Assembly (NCBI RefSeq): GCF_020662345.1
Contig: NZ_VMOA01000007.1
Span: forward strand, 1-64,000
From: Methylobacterium sp. W2
GTDB lineage: Bacteria > Pseudomonadota > Alphaproteobacteria > Rhizobiales > Beijerinckiaceae
Length of the DNA stretch: 64,000 nucleotides
Direction: 5' to 3'
The translations under genes were made by a program, and so were the position numbers. The notes under the pieces were generated by a model that was given only the letters and a program-made list of their open reading frames with translations, was not told where the DNA came from and searched no databases. This document shows positions 32,152 through 40,845 of this stretch, one piece after another. Position 1 is the stretch's first letter, and the number at the start of each line of letters is the position of its first letter.

Positions 32152-32640
32152 ATGAAGTACCGCATGATAGGGTTAACGCGCCGTAACCTTGGAGGAATCG
32201 CGCTGGCATCGTGCCTCGCCGCACCTCGCGCCTCCTCGGCGCGGCAGGGTCTGATCGCCCTCGATGGGTTCGACGCCGTCAGCTATTTCCTCGATCCCGA
32301 GGGGCAGCCGGTGCCGGGTAAACCGGCCTTCGAATGGGATTGGAAAGGTCGGACCTGGCGATTTTCGCGGCCGGGAAACCTCGCGGCCTTCCGCGATGCG
32401 CCCTCCGCCTATGCACCGCGTCTGTCCGGATACGATCCGATCGGGGTGCTCGACGGCCGAATCGTGGACACGGACCCTCAGATCTTCGCGATCCTGCCCG
32501 GGCCGGCGGGGGAGGGGCTCTACCTGTTCCGCAACCGGGAGCACCGTTCGAAGGTCGTCGCGTCACCGGCCATCATCGTGGCGGCGGAAGAGAAATGGCC
32601 AGCGCTGCGCAAACTCACCGAGGATGGCGCGGCACCCTGA
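32152..32640 (+). CDS. Exported YHS-domain protein
   Basis: A 162-residue protein with a twin-arginine-like N-terminus (LTRRNLGGIALASCLA) and a YHS-type domain: LIALDGFDAVSYFLDPEGQP, FEWDWKGRTWRFSRPGNLAA, FRDAPSAYAPRLSGYDPIGV. YHS domains often bind metal, but the expected cysteine is replaced here, as in other periplasmic DGFDAVSYF proteins, so metal binding is doubtful. Function is unknown. A second Met four codons in (MIGLTRR) is an alternative start. It is convergent with cysQ, 12 bases apart. Confidence 0.72.
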   Translation: MKYRMIGLTRRNLGGIALASCLAAPRASSARQGLIALDGFDAVSYFLDPEGQPVPGKPAFEWDWKGRTWRFSRPGNLAAFRDAPSAYAPRLSGYDPIGVLDGRIVDTDPQIFAILPGPAGEGLYLFRNREHRSKVVASPAIIVAAEEKWPALRKLTEDGAAP

Positions 32641-32652
32641 TACCGGCCCCTC

Positions 32653-33522
32653 TCACGCCGTCGGCGGAGTCTGCGCGGCGCATCCCTGCCGGGCCGTGCT
32701 CAGGTTGGGCCCGCGATCGGGCAGGCCGAGGCGGCCGGTATAGCTCGGATCGCCGAGGGCGGCGAAAGGGCCGTTACGGTAGAAAATGCCATAATGGCCG
32801 TAGGTGATCTCGCGCCCCGACGGCACGATGACGCAGCCGCCGGCGGTGGTCAGCACATGGTCTCCGGCCGCGGTGTCCCATTCCATGGTCGGGCCGCAAC
32901 GGACATAGATGTCGGCTTCGCCGGACGCGATGAGACAGAACTTCAGGGCCGATGCGACGCCACGCCTCTGACCGATGGGCAGCCCCGCGAGGCACGCCTC
33001 CGTCTCGGTATCGCCGTGGCGGCGGCTGACCAGGGCGACGAGCCCGTCCTCGGGCACCTTCCGGACCCGGATCGCGTTCCGCGTCGTCGGTCGCCCGCGA
33101 TGGATCACAGCCTCGAACGCGGTGGCGCCGGCCCCCCAGACGCGGCCAATGCCGGGTCCGGCCACGGCCGATGCGACGGGCCTGTTCCCTTCGATCAGGC
33201 AGATGTTGACGCTGTAATCCGGGTTTCCGGCCAGAAAATCGCGCGTGCCGTCCAGAGGGTCGACCAGAAAGAACAATTCGGCCGGCGGCAGGTCGTGGGT
33301 GGATTCTTCGGAGACGATGGGGATCGTCGGGTAGCGCTGCCGCAGAGCATCGAAGATCAGCTTTTCGGATGCGATGTCGGCGACGCTCGACGGAGTCCCG
33401 TCCGGCTTGATCACGTGCGCGCAGTCGCCACCATGATGTCGTCGGAGGATGTCGCCAGCTTCGCAGGCGATGTCGGTCAATGTCGTCGCGATGCTATCGC
33501 GCATCCGCGGATCGAGGGGCAT
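32653..33522 (-). CDS. cysQ: 3'(2'),5'-bisphosphate nucleotidase
   Basis: Inositol-monophosphatase-superfamily enzyme that removes the 3'-phosphate of PAP formed in sulfate assimilation. The 289-residue protein carries metal motifs VSEESTH, VDPLDGTRDFLAGNPDYSVN and CGPTMEWDTAAGDHVLTTAG, in the CysQ arrangement. SALKFCLIASGEADIYVRCG matches the substrate loop of the family. It starts at MPLDPRM. It is divergent from chpT across about 190 bases, which hold no other gene. Confidence 0.92.
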   Translation of the reverse strand: MPLDPRMRDSIATTLTDIACEAGDILRRHHGGDCAHVIKPDGTPSSVADIASEKLIFDALRQRYPTIPIVSEESTHDLPPAELFFLVDPLDGTRDFLAGNPDYSVNICLIEGNRPVASAVAGPGIGRVWGAGATAFEAVIHRGRPTTRNAIRVRKVPEDGLVALVSRRHGDTETEACLAGLPIGQRRGVASALKFCLIASGEADIYVRCGPTMEWDTAAGDHVLTTAGGCVIVPSGREITYGHYGIFYRNGPFAALGDPSYTGRLGLPDRGPNLSTARQGCAAQTPPTA

Positions 33523-33714
33523 AGGAAAGTCTTGCCTTGCGAGCCGCGCCTTGTCGACTCTAGAGTCGGCTTCGAAGCGGACTACGCACTCCTCGCGTCG
33601 CTTTTCAAAGCATCCTGTGCCGTCTATCGGTGCCGGCCTCGGTTGGTTTCATCTCTCGAAGCCGACGGACCGGCCGCATCCGCGGCCCATTCATTGCCCT
33701 GTGCGGAGAGCACG

Positions 33715-34449
33715 ATGACCCCCGTCGATCTCGATTCCCTCGATCTCTCCGCGTTGCTCTGCTCGCGCGTCTGCCATGACGTCATCAGCCCGGTCGGCGC
33801 CATCGTGAACGGGCTGGAAGTCCTGGAGGACGAGAGCGACACGTCGATGCGGGAATTCGCCCTCGAATTGATCGGCAAGAGCGCGAAGCAGGCTTCGGCT
33901 CGGCTGCAGTTCGCCCGCATCGCCTTCGGCGCTGCCGGATCGGCGGGCGCGTCCATCGACCTCGCCGATGCCGAGAAAGTCTCGCGTGGGATGTTCGGCG
34001 ACGAGAAGACCCAGCTGAGCTGGAGCGCACCGCAGGCGCTCTATCCGAAGAACAAGGTCAAGCTCCTCCTCAACCTCGTCATGATCGCCACCACCACCGT
34101 TCCCCGTGGCGGCCGGATCGACGTGAAGGTCAGCGGCGACGGGGAGGCCCCCTCCATCGTCATCACGTCGAAGGGGTCGCACGCCCGCATCCCTGCCCAT
34201 GTGGAGGATCTGATCGCGGGAACGCCGGAGAACGGCGCGGTGGACGCCCACAGCATCCTGCCCTTCTATGCCGGTCTCGTGGCACGCGCGGCGGCGATGA
34301 ACGTCCGCTTCATGATCGAGGGCGACGAAGTGACGATCCGGGCGGAGCCCGTGGCCGCAGCCGTCGCACCGGCTGCAACCCCCGCCGAGCGCCCCCTGGA
34401 GGATACGCGCCCCTCGGACAGCGAGCCGCCCGAGACGTCGCTCGCTTAA
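33715..34449 (+). CDS. chpT: Histidine phosphotransferase ChpT
   Basis: Relay protein that passes phosphate from the hybrid kinase CckA to CtrA (and CpdR) in alphaproteobacterial cell-cycle control. The 244-residue protein has the phospho-acceptor helix LLCSRVCHDVISPVGAIVNG with His at residue 21, a four-helix dimerisation part, and a degenerate ATPase-like C-terminal domain (NKVKLLLNLVMIATTTVPRG). The C-terminal 30 residues are Pro/Glu rich. GGAGAG lies before the ATG. It sits directly upstream of cheA, and its target gene ctrA is 6 kb away on the other side of the che genes. Confidence 0.9.
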   Translation: MTPVDLDSLDLSALLCSRVCHDVISPVGAIVNGLEVLEDESDTSMREFALELIGKSAKQASARLQFARIAFGAAGSAGASIDLADAEKVSRGMFGDEKTQLSWSAPQALYPKNKVKLLLNLVMIATTTVPRGGRIDVKVSGDGEAPSIVITSKGSHARIPAHVEDLIAGTPENGAVDAHSILPFYAGLVARAAAMNVRFMIEGDEVTIRAEPVAAAVAPAATPAERPLEDTRPSDSEPPETSLA

Positions 34450-34593
34450 TTGCCGGAATGACCGTCGCGGCAGGCTGGATCAAATCCTGCCGCGACTTGT
34501 GGATTTGTCCCACTCTCGAAACTCTTCACTAACCTGTCGGCCTCAAGGTGGAATTCGCACAAACCTAGTGCGCGTCTGGACCGAGTGCCTCTA

Positions 34594-37308
34594 ATGGATG
34601 ACTTGCTGCGTGAGTTTCTGACCGAGAGCGCAGAGCATCTCGATACCGTGGACGCCGAGCTCGTCCGCTTCGAGCAGGATCCCAACAACCAGACGATCCT
34701 CCGGAACATTTTCCGCCTCGTCCACACGATCAAGGGGACGTGCGGGTTCCTCGGCCTGCCGCGCCTCGAAGCGCTGGCGCATGCGGCCGAGACGCTGATG
34801 GGCCAGTTCCGCGACGGCATGCCGGTGAGCAGCCCCGCCGTCAGTCTCATCCTCGTGACGCTGGACCGGCTCAAGCAGATCCTCGGCGATCTCGAGATCA
34901 CCGGCACCGAGCCGGCCGGCAACGACGACGACCTGATCAACGCCCTCGATGCGATGTCCGCCGCCCCATTCGTTGTTCCGGCCCCAGTCGTCGAAACAAA
35001 GCTCCCCGACCCCGTCGTGCGGGAGTTGAAGCCGGGCGAAGTCTCCCTCGACGATCTGGAGCGCGCCTTTCTCGAAGCCGAAGGTCCCGACCTGTCGGAG
35101 CCGCTCCCCGTCGAGCCGCCCCCCGTCGCCACGGCCGAACCGAAGCAGCCCGAATTCACCGCTCCCGAGTTCGAACCCGCATCGCTCGCCGAGGATTCGT
35201 CCGCGAAAGGCGCGAACCGGAAGAACGGGTCGGACGCTCCCTCCGGAGAGTCCGAGGGTGGAGCGTCGAAGGTCCAGAGCATCCGCGTCAACGTGGATAC
35301 GCTCGAACACCTGATGACGATGGTGTCCGAGCTGGTGCTGACCCGCAACCAGCTGCTCGAGATCGCCCGCCGCCACGACGATTCGACCTACAAGGTTCCC
35401 CTGCAGCGCCTCAGCCACGTGACGGCCGAGCTGCAGGAAGGCGTCATGAAGACGCGCATGCAGCCGATCGGCAATGCCTGGCAGAAGTTGCCGCGCGTGG
35501 TCCGCGACCTGTCGTCGGAACTCGGCAAGCAGATCGAGCTCATCATGAGCGGTGCCGAGACCGAGCTCGATCGCCAGGTGCTCGAGGTCATCAAAGATCC
35601 GCTCACCCACATGGTGCGCAATTCGGCCGATCACGGCATCGAGTCCACCGCCGACCGCAAAGCGGCTGGCAAGCCGGCCCGCGGCACGATCCGCCTCGCC
35701 GCCTATCACGAGGGTGGGACGATCACGATCGAGATCGCCGATGACGGCAAGGGCCTCGATCTCGCCGCCATCCGCCGCAAGGCCGTGGAGCGCAACGTTG
35801 CGAGCCAGAGCGATATCGACAAGATGACCGACGCCCAGGTGGCGAAGTTCATCTTCCATCCCGGTTTCTCCACCGCGAAGGCCGTCACTTCCGTCTCCGG
35901 CCGTGGCGTCGGCATGGATGTGGTGAAGACCAATATCGAGCTGATCGGCGGTGTCATCGACATCAACACGCAGCTCGGCCGCGGCACCACCTTCACGATC
36001 AAGATCCCGCTGACGCTGGCGATCATCGCCGCCCTCATCGTCAAGGCCGGCGACCTTCGCTACGCCGTGCCGCAGGTCGCCGTGCTGGAACTCGTGCGCG
36101 TCGACAAGGCCACCGCCCAGAAAGTCGAGCGCATCAACGGCTCGCCGGTGCTGCGCCTGCGCGAACGCCTTCTTCCAATCGTGACCCTCACCGGGGTGCT
36201 CGGCCAGAAGGAGAATGCCGAGAGCATCGATTCCGGCTTCGTGGTGGTCGCACAGGTTGGCCGCCAGCGCTTCGGCATCCTGGTGGACGAAGTCTTCCAC
36301 ACGGAAGAGATCGTCGTGAAGCCGATGTCGTCGAAGCTGCGCCACCTGCCGTTATTTGCCGGAAACACCATCCTCGGCGATGGCGCGGTGGTGTTGATCG
36401 TCGATCCGAACGGCATCGCCCGCCAGGTCAGCCAGGGCACGCAGACGGGCGCCATCCCGGTGGATGCCGAGCCGGAGGAGACCGATGCCGCCGACGCGAA
36501 GGCGACGCTGCTGGTGTTCAAGGGCGGCGGAGGCAGCTTCAAGGCGGTGCCGCTCTCGCTCGTGACACGGCTCGAGGAGATCGAGGCCAACAAGATCGAG
36601 TGGGTCGGCGGACGCCCGCTGATCCAGTACCGTGGCCGGCTCATGCCGCTGGTCCCGGCCGATCAGTCGATCGAGATCAGGAGCGAGGGGACCCAGGCCC
36701 TGGTGGTATTCTCGGATGGCGAACGGGCCATGGGCCTCGTGGTGGACGAAATCATCGATATCGTCGAGGAGCGTCTCGACGTGGAGATCGCGGCCGAGCG
36801 TTCGGACCTCATCGGTTCGGCGGTCCTGCGCGGCCGCGCCACCGAGATCATCAACATCGCCCACTTCCTGCCGCTGGCGTATGACGACTGGGCTCGGGGG
36901 GCGCACAAGCCCGAGAAACGCAACGCGACGCTGCTTCTCGTGGACGATTCGGCCTTCTTCCGCGACATGCTGAGCCCGGTCCTCAAAGCCGCCGGTTACA
37001 ACGTGATCACCGCCGGAAGCGCGGAAGCCGCCCTCACCACGCTGATGGCCAACGCCCGTGTCGATGTGGTCGTGTGCGACCTCGAAATGCCGGGCCGAAA
37101 CGGCTTCGACCTCGTCGCCGCCATGCGGAAGGGCGACGAGCGCCTTTCCCAGCTACCGGTCATCGGACTGTCGGGCACGGTCGGCATCGAGGCCATCGAG
37201 CGGGCTCGCTCCCTCTCGATCCTCGATCTGGTGGCGAAGTTCGATCGCAGCGGGCTGATCTCCGCCCTCAGCGAAGTCGACATCGTCAGCCTTCCCAAAG
37301 CCGCCTGA
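34594..37308 (+). CDS. cheA: Chemotaxis histidine kinase CheA with second CheW-like and receiver domains
   Basis: Central chemotaxis kinase, 904 residues. Order of domains: HPt with phospho-His 44 (LVHTIKGTCGF); Pro-rich linker to about 225; dimerisation helices 228-300; HATPase 330-472 (HMVRNSADHGIE, GRGVGMDVVK); CheW-like domain 474-612; second CheW-like domain about 636-762; receiver domain 779-893 with Asp 829 (VVCDLEMPG) and Lys 882. The extra CheW-like and receiver domains are typical of some alphaproteobacterial CheA proteins. No separate P2 domain is obvious. The start MDDLLREF is preferred to a GTG three codons earlier. The stop codon lies inside a 14-base tandem duplication. Confidence 0.95.
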   Translation: MDDLLREFLTESAEHLDTVDAELVRFEQDPNNQTILRNIFRLVHTIKGTCGFLGLPRLEALAHAAETLMGQFRDGMPVSSPAVSLILVTLDRLKQILGDLEITGTEPAGNDDDLINALDAMSAAPFVVPAPVVETKLPDPVVRELKPGEVSLDDLERAFLEAEGPDLSEPLPVEPPPVATAEPKQPEFTAPEFEPASLAEDSSAKGANRKNGSDAPSGESEGGASKVQSIRVNVDTLEHLMTMVSELVLTRNQLLEIARRHDDSTYKVPLQRLSHVTAELQEGVMKTRMQPIGNAWQKLPRVVRDLSSELGKQIELIMSGAETELDRQVLEVIKDPLTHMVRNSADHGIESTADRKAAGKPARGTIRLAAYHEGGTITIEIADDGKGLDLAAIRRKAVERNVASQSDIDKMTDAQVAKFIFHPGFSTAKAVTSVSGRGVGMDVVKTNIELIGGVIDINTQLGRGTTFTIKIPLTLAIIAALIVKAGDLRYAVPQVAVLELVRVDKATAQKVERINGSPVLRLRERLLPIVTLTGVLGQKENAESIDSGFVVVAQVGRQRFGILVDEVFHTEEIVVKPMSSKLRHLPLFAGNTILGDGAVVLIVDPNGIARQVSQGTQTGAIPVDAEPEETDAADAKATLLVFKGGGGSFKAVPLSLVTRLEEIEANKIEWVGGRPLIQYRGRLMPLVPADQSIEIRSEGTQALVVFSDGERAMGLVVDEIIDIVEERLDVEIAAERSDLIGSAVLRGRATEIINIAHFLPLAYDDWARGAHKPEKRNATLLLVDDSAFFRDMLSPVLKAAGYNVITAGSAEAALTTLMANARVDVVVCDLEMPGRNGFDLVAAMRKGDERLSQLPVIGLSGTVGIEAIERARSLSILDLVAKFDRSGLISALSEVDIVSLPKAA

Positions 37309-37333
37309 ACTTGGCCTTCTGAACTTGGCCTTC
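37306..37333 (+). repeat. 14-base tandem duplication covering the cheA stop codon
   Basis: TGAACTTGGCCTTC occurs twice with no gap (37306-37319 and 37320-37333). The first copy begins with the cheA TGA stop. This looks like a recent slippage or duplication event in the cheA-cheW junction. Confidence 0.85.
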
Positions 37334-37357
37334 GAACGAGATCGGACAATCTGAGCC

Positions 37358-37849
37358 ATGATGCAGGCCGCAAACAGCAACAAGGGTGTCGATCCCGGCG
37401 CCACCACCGACTTCATCACCGTCTTCGTGGCCGACACCATGTTCGGTCTCGCCATCGACCGGGTCCACGACGTCTTCATCCCCGCCGGGGTGACGCCCGT
37501 GCCGTTGGCTCCGATGGAGATCGTCGGCCTCCTGAACCTGCGCGGACGCGTGGTCACGGCCCTGTGCCTGCGTCGCCGCCTCGGTCTCGCGGACCGCGCC
37601 GACGAGAGCCAGAAGATGGCGATTGGTCTGGAGCAGGGTGGAGAAACCTTCGCCCTCGTAGTCGACGGTGTCGGCGAGGTGCTGAAGTTGGGAGGCGACA
37701 CGCACGAGCCGGTGCCGATCAACCTTGATTCCCGCTGGCGCAATCTCTCCCTCGGTGTGCACCGCCTCGATGGCCGGCTCCTCGTCATCCTCGATGTCGA
37801 TGCGCTCCTCGCCTTCGGAACGCAGCGCGATATCGCTGGCGCCGCCTGA
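37358..37849 (+). CDS. cheW: Chemotaxis coupling protein CheW
   Basis: Adaptor between chemoreceptors and CheA, 163 residues. FITVFVADTMFGLAIDRVHD, PMEIVGLLNLRGRVVTALCL and LVVDGVGEVLKL are the standard CheW SH3-like strands. The N-terminal 17 residues are an extra flexible segment. The gene starts ATG ATG, 49 bases after cheA, with a weak ribosome-binding site, and is followed 23 bases later by cheY, so cheA-cheW-cheY are probably co-transcribed. Confidence 0.92.
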   Translation: MMQAANSNKGVDPGATTDFITVFVADTMFGLAIDRVHDVFIPAGVTPVPLAPMEIVGLLNLRGRVVTALCLRRRLGLADRADESQKMAIGLEQGGETFALVVDGVGEVLKLGGDTHEPVPINLDSRWRNLSLGVHRLDGRLLVILDVDALLAFGTQRDIAGAA

Positions 37850-37872
37850 CCTTCCAGATCGAGGACAGCCCC

Positions 37873-38256
37873 ATGAAGAACTGTCTCGTCGTCGACGACT
37901 CCGCCGTCATCCGGAAGGTCGCACGGCGCATCCTCGAGACCATGAATTTCAAGGTCGGTGAAGCCGAGGACGGCGCCAAGGCCCTCACGGCCTGCATCGA
38001 AGCGATGCCCGACGTGATCCTGCTCGACTGGAACATGCCGACCATGGACGGCTACGAGTTCCTTCGCGCCCTGCGCCAGACCCCCGGCGGGATGGTGCCC
38101 AAGGTTCTGTTCTGCACCACCGAGAACGATGTCGGCGCCATCGCGAGAGCACTGCATGCCGGCGCCGACGAGTACATCATGAAGCCGTTCGACCGCGACA
38201 TCGTCACGGCCAAGCTCGAACAGGTGGGGTTCGGCCAAGAGGCCGATGCCGCCTGA
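37873..38256 (+). CDS. cheY: CheY-type response regulator
   Basis: A stand-alone receiver domain of 127 residues. Acidic pocket VVDDS (Asp 8 and 9), phospho-acceptor Asp 52 in VILLDWNMPTMDG, switch Thr 82 (LFCTTEND) and Lys 104 (YIMKPFD) are all present. It most likely controls the flagellar motor or acts as a phosphate sink. Alphaproteobacteria often have several CheY proteins. Its position between cheW and cheB supports the chemotaxis role. Confidence 0.92.
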   Translation: MKNCLVVDDSAVIRKVARRILETMNFKVGEAEDGAKALTACIEAMPDVILLDWNMPTMDGYEFLRALRQTPGGMVPKVLFCTTENDVGAIARALHAGADEYIMKPFDRDIVTAKLEQVGFGQEADAA

Positions 38257-38335
38257 CACGGAGGCGGCGTGGATCTCTGGTCTCGCCGGATCGTCGCTGA
38301 ATAGTCCCCGTCATCACGACGAAGCGTAGAGTTCC

Positions 38336-39505
38336 ATGGCCGCTGCCGCCTCCGTTCCCGTCTTCGCGCCCCCCGCGGGAGGTACCGCGAGCAACGCCGC
38401 TCGCGTGCGCGTCATGATCGCCGATGATTCGGCGGTCGTTCGCGGCCTTGTCGCTCGGTGGATCGGCGAAGCGGGATTCGAGGTGGTGGCGACCGCCTCG
38501 AATGGCCGCATCGCGCTGGAATCCATGTCGCGCACCGACCCCGACGTAGTGCTTCTCGACATCGACATGCCGGAACTCGACGGGACGCAGGCCCTGCCTC
38601 TGATTCTCGCCAAGAGCCCGGGCATCCAGGTCGTCATGATGTCGACGCTGACGACGCGCAACGCCGACATCTCTCTGCGATGTCTCGCCCTCGGCGCCGT
38701 CGATTACCTCGCCAAGCCGGAAAGCAATCGCGGCGTCACCACCTCGGATACGTTCCGCGCCGAACTGATCGAGCGCGTCCGCGTCTTCGGCGCCGCCCGT
38801 GCCCGGCGGCGACCACATACCGCTCCCGCTGCCGTGGGAGCGGTCCACATCGCCCCGGCACCGGCTCAACGACCGGCGACGCCGTTCGTCCTGCGCCCGA
38901 AGGCCCGCACCGGGATCCCGCCGCGCTGCCTTCTCATCGGTTCGTCCACGGGCGGCCCGCGCGCGGTCGGCGAGGTTCTGGAGAAGATCGGTAGCGCGAC
39001 CCTGCGCCAGTTCCCCGTGCTGATCGTCCAGCACATGCCCCCGGTCTTCACGGCGGTCTTCGCCGAGCATCTCGGTGCCAGAGTCGGATTACCGGCCGCG
39101 GAGGGGAAGCCCGACGAACGTATCCAGCCGGGCCGCATCTACGTGGCGCCGGGCGGCCGCCATATGGGCCTGCAAGGAAACCGGAACGACCTCTCGATCC
39201 GGCTCGACGACGGTCCGGTCGTGAACTTCTGCCGGCCGGCGGTGGACGTGCTGTTCCACGATGCCGCCGCCCTCTACGGCGCGGCAGCCCTCGCGGTGAT
39301 CCTGACCGGAATGGGATCCGACGGGACCAACGGCGCGCGCGCCCTCACGGAGGCCGGAGCCGCCGTGCTTGCGCAGGACGAGGCGACGAGCACCGTCTGG
39401 GGCATGCCCGGCAGCGTCGCTAAAGCGGGCCTCGCCCAGGCCGTCCTGCCGCTCGGTGAGCTCGGACCGGCACTCCGCAACCTCCTGACGGGGCATGCCG
39501 CATGA
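38336..39505 (+). CDS. cheB: Protein-glutamate methylesterase CheB
   Basis: Demethylates and deamidates chemoreceptors, counteracting CheR. The 389-residue protein has an N-terminal receiver domain with phospho-Asp 75 (VVLLDIDMPELDG), a linker of about 50 residues, and the C-terminal esterase domain with the triad Ser 204 (LIGSSTGGPRAV), His 233 (IVQHMPP) and Asp 329 (LTGMGSDG). An Ala/Pro-rich N-terminal extension of about 20 residues is unusual. Its stop overlaps the cheR start by four bases (ATGA). Confidence 0.94.
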   Translation: MAAAASVPVFAPPAGGTASNAARVRVMIADDSAVVRGLVARWIGEAGFEVVATASNGRIALESMSRTDPDVVLLDIDMPELDGTQALPLILAKSPGIQVVMMSTLTTRNADISLRCLALGAVDYLAKPESNRGVTTSDTFRAELIERVRVFGAARARRRPHTAPAAVGAVHIAPAPAQRPATPFVLRPKARTGIPPRCLLIGSSTGGPRAVGEVLEKIGSATLRQFPVLIVQHMPPVFTAVFAEHLGARVGLPAAEGKPDERIQPGRIYVAPGGRHMGLQGNRNDLSIRLDDGPVVNFCRPAVDVLFHDAAALYGAAALAVILTGMGSDGTNGARALTEAGAAVLAQDEATSTVWGMPGSVAKAGLAQAVLPLGELGPALRNLLTGHAA

Positions 39506-40377
39506 CCGATCTCGAATTCGACTTCCTGCGCGGCTACCTCAAGACGCGTTCGGGCCTCGCCCTCAGCGCAGAGAAGCGCTACCTCATTGAAAGCCGGCTC
39601 ACGCCCGTCTGCCGCCGCTTCAACCTCGCGACCCTCCACGATCTCGTGACCATGCTGAAGGCATCGCGCGACCAGAGCCTGGAACGCGCGGTGGTCGAGG
39701 CGATGACCACGAACGAAACCTTCTTCTTCCGCGACCGGGTCCCCTTCGACCTGTTCCGGGACGTGCTGTTACCGGAGGCCCTGATCCGCCGCGCGGCCCA
39801 GCGCCGCCTGCGAATCTGGTGCGCGGCATCCTCCACGGGCCAGGAGCCATACTCCCTGGCGATGATGATCCAGGACGCGGCGCCGCGCCTTGCCGGGTGG
39901 CAGGTGGATATCGTCGCCACCGACCTTTCCACGGAAGTGCTGCAGAAGGCCAAGGCCGGACTCTACAGCCACTTCGAGGTGCAGCGCGGCCTGCCGGTGC
40001 AATCCCTGCTCAAGCATTTCGAGCAGGTCGGCGAACAGTGGCGGATCTCAGCGAGCCTGCGCCAGATGGTGGATTTCCGCCCCCTGAACCTGCTGCATCC
40101 GTTCGATTCCCTCGGCACGTTCGACGTCATCTACTGCCGCAACGTGCTGATCTATTTCGATGCGCCGACGAAGGGCGACGTTCTGGCGCGCCTTGGCGCC
40201 AGCCTCGCCCCGGATGGCGTCGTCCTCCTCGGGGCTGCCGAAACGGTCATCGGCCTCACCGACCGGCTCGTGCCACACCCGCAGCATCGCGGGCTCTATG
40301 GCCAAGCGCCGAGCGCCGCGAGGCCGGGCTTGGCCACGCAGCCTCAGCCGATGCTGCGCAAGGTGGTCGGGCTGTAG
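39502..40377 (+). CDS. cheR: Chemotaxis protein methyltransferase CheR
   Basis: Methylates glutamates of chemoreceptors using S-adenosylmethionine. The 291-residue protein has the N-terminal helical domain (LDLVTM-like HDLVTMLKAS, NETFFFRD) and the Rossmann methyltransferase domain: IWCAASSTGQEPYSLAMMIQ, VDIVATDLSTEVLQKAKAG and FDVIYCRNVLIYF. It is translationally coupled to cheB by an ATGA overlap. It ends the cheAWYBR cluster. No cheD or chemoreceptor gene lies next to it. Confidence 0.94.
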   Translation: MTDLEFDFLRGYLKTRSGLALSAEKRYLIESRLTPVCRRFNLATLHDLVTMLKASRDQSLERAVVEAMTTNETFFFRDRVPFDLFRDVLLPEALIRRAAQRRLRIWCAASSTGQEPYSLAMMIQDAAPRLAGWQVDIVATDLSTEVLQKAKAGLYSHFEVQRGLPVQSLLKHFEQVGEQWRISASLRQMVDFRPLNLLHPFDSLGTFDVIYCRNVLIYFDAPTKGDVLARLGASLAPDGVVLLGAAETVIGLTDRLVPHPQHRGLYGQAPSAARPGLATQPQPMLRKVVGL

Positions 40378-40794
40378 TCGCCGCCCGGCAGTTGCCAGTT
40401 GGTCCGAGACACGAAGCGGGAGCACGCGGCCGAACGCCTGAGCAGGGTCGCATCGGCCCGTCAACGCTTGTCCCCGGTCAGCCCTTGTGAGGATCCCACG
40501 GTTTCGGACGCGAAGTCGTGACCGCTTTGTGAAGCCTGCTCAGGACACCACGGTGCGCATCCTCGTACAGCATGCGGTGGCATCGAGGTCGATGCCTTCG
40601 AGGGTCGCGAGAGCAGCGTTCGTGCGCGACATGCCATTTGATCCTCGAACGCCCGGTAACGATCGGCGGTAGAGTCATCCTGCTGACGCGGGACAGCGGT
40701 ATCAACCGTCATCCGAATCGATCGCAGCACGAACGGACGCCGAGGGTACGGCGCATCATTTACCGCAGCTTGCTTCGTCTGACCGTCGCCCAAC
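40378..40794. other. Gene-free interval between cheR and ctrA
   Basis: No convincing gene is seen on either strand; short open frames here lack family-like sequence and ribosome-binding sites. It contains a short element (about 40501-40546) related to one at about 45067-45117, listed separately, and ends at the ctrA terminator. Confidence 0.6.
40501..40546. repeat. Dispersed intergenic repeat, copy 1
   Basis: Shares ordered blocks with copy 2 near 45067: GTTTC, GGACGC, GACC followed by CTTT, CCTGCT and AGGAC, in the same order and orientation with a few small indels. The element is in a gene-free interval downstream of cheR. Confidence 0.5.
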
Positions 40795-40825
40795 AAAAAA
40801 GCCCCGCTCACGCGAGGCCTTTTTC
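40795..40825 (-). terminator. Rho-independent terminator after ctrA
   Basis: On the minus strand the sequence reads AAAAAGGCC, a CGC/GCG inner stem with a GTGA loop, and GGCTTTTTT. The A run and T run extend the stem, so it could also act on the plus strand. It begins about 20 bases after the ctrA stop codon. Confidence 0.85.
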
Positions 40826-40845
40826 GAGTTCCGAGCCGAAACGGT

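Noticed and set aside
34591..36345. Minus-strand frame opposite cheA
   Set aside because: Shadow of cheA; low-complexity composition and no start signal.
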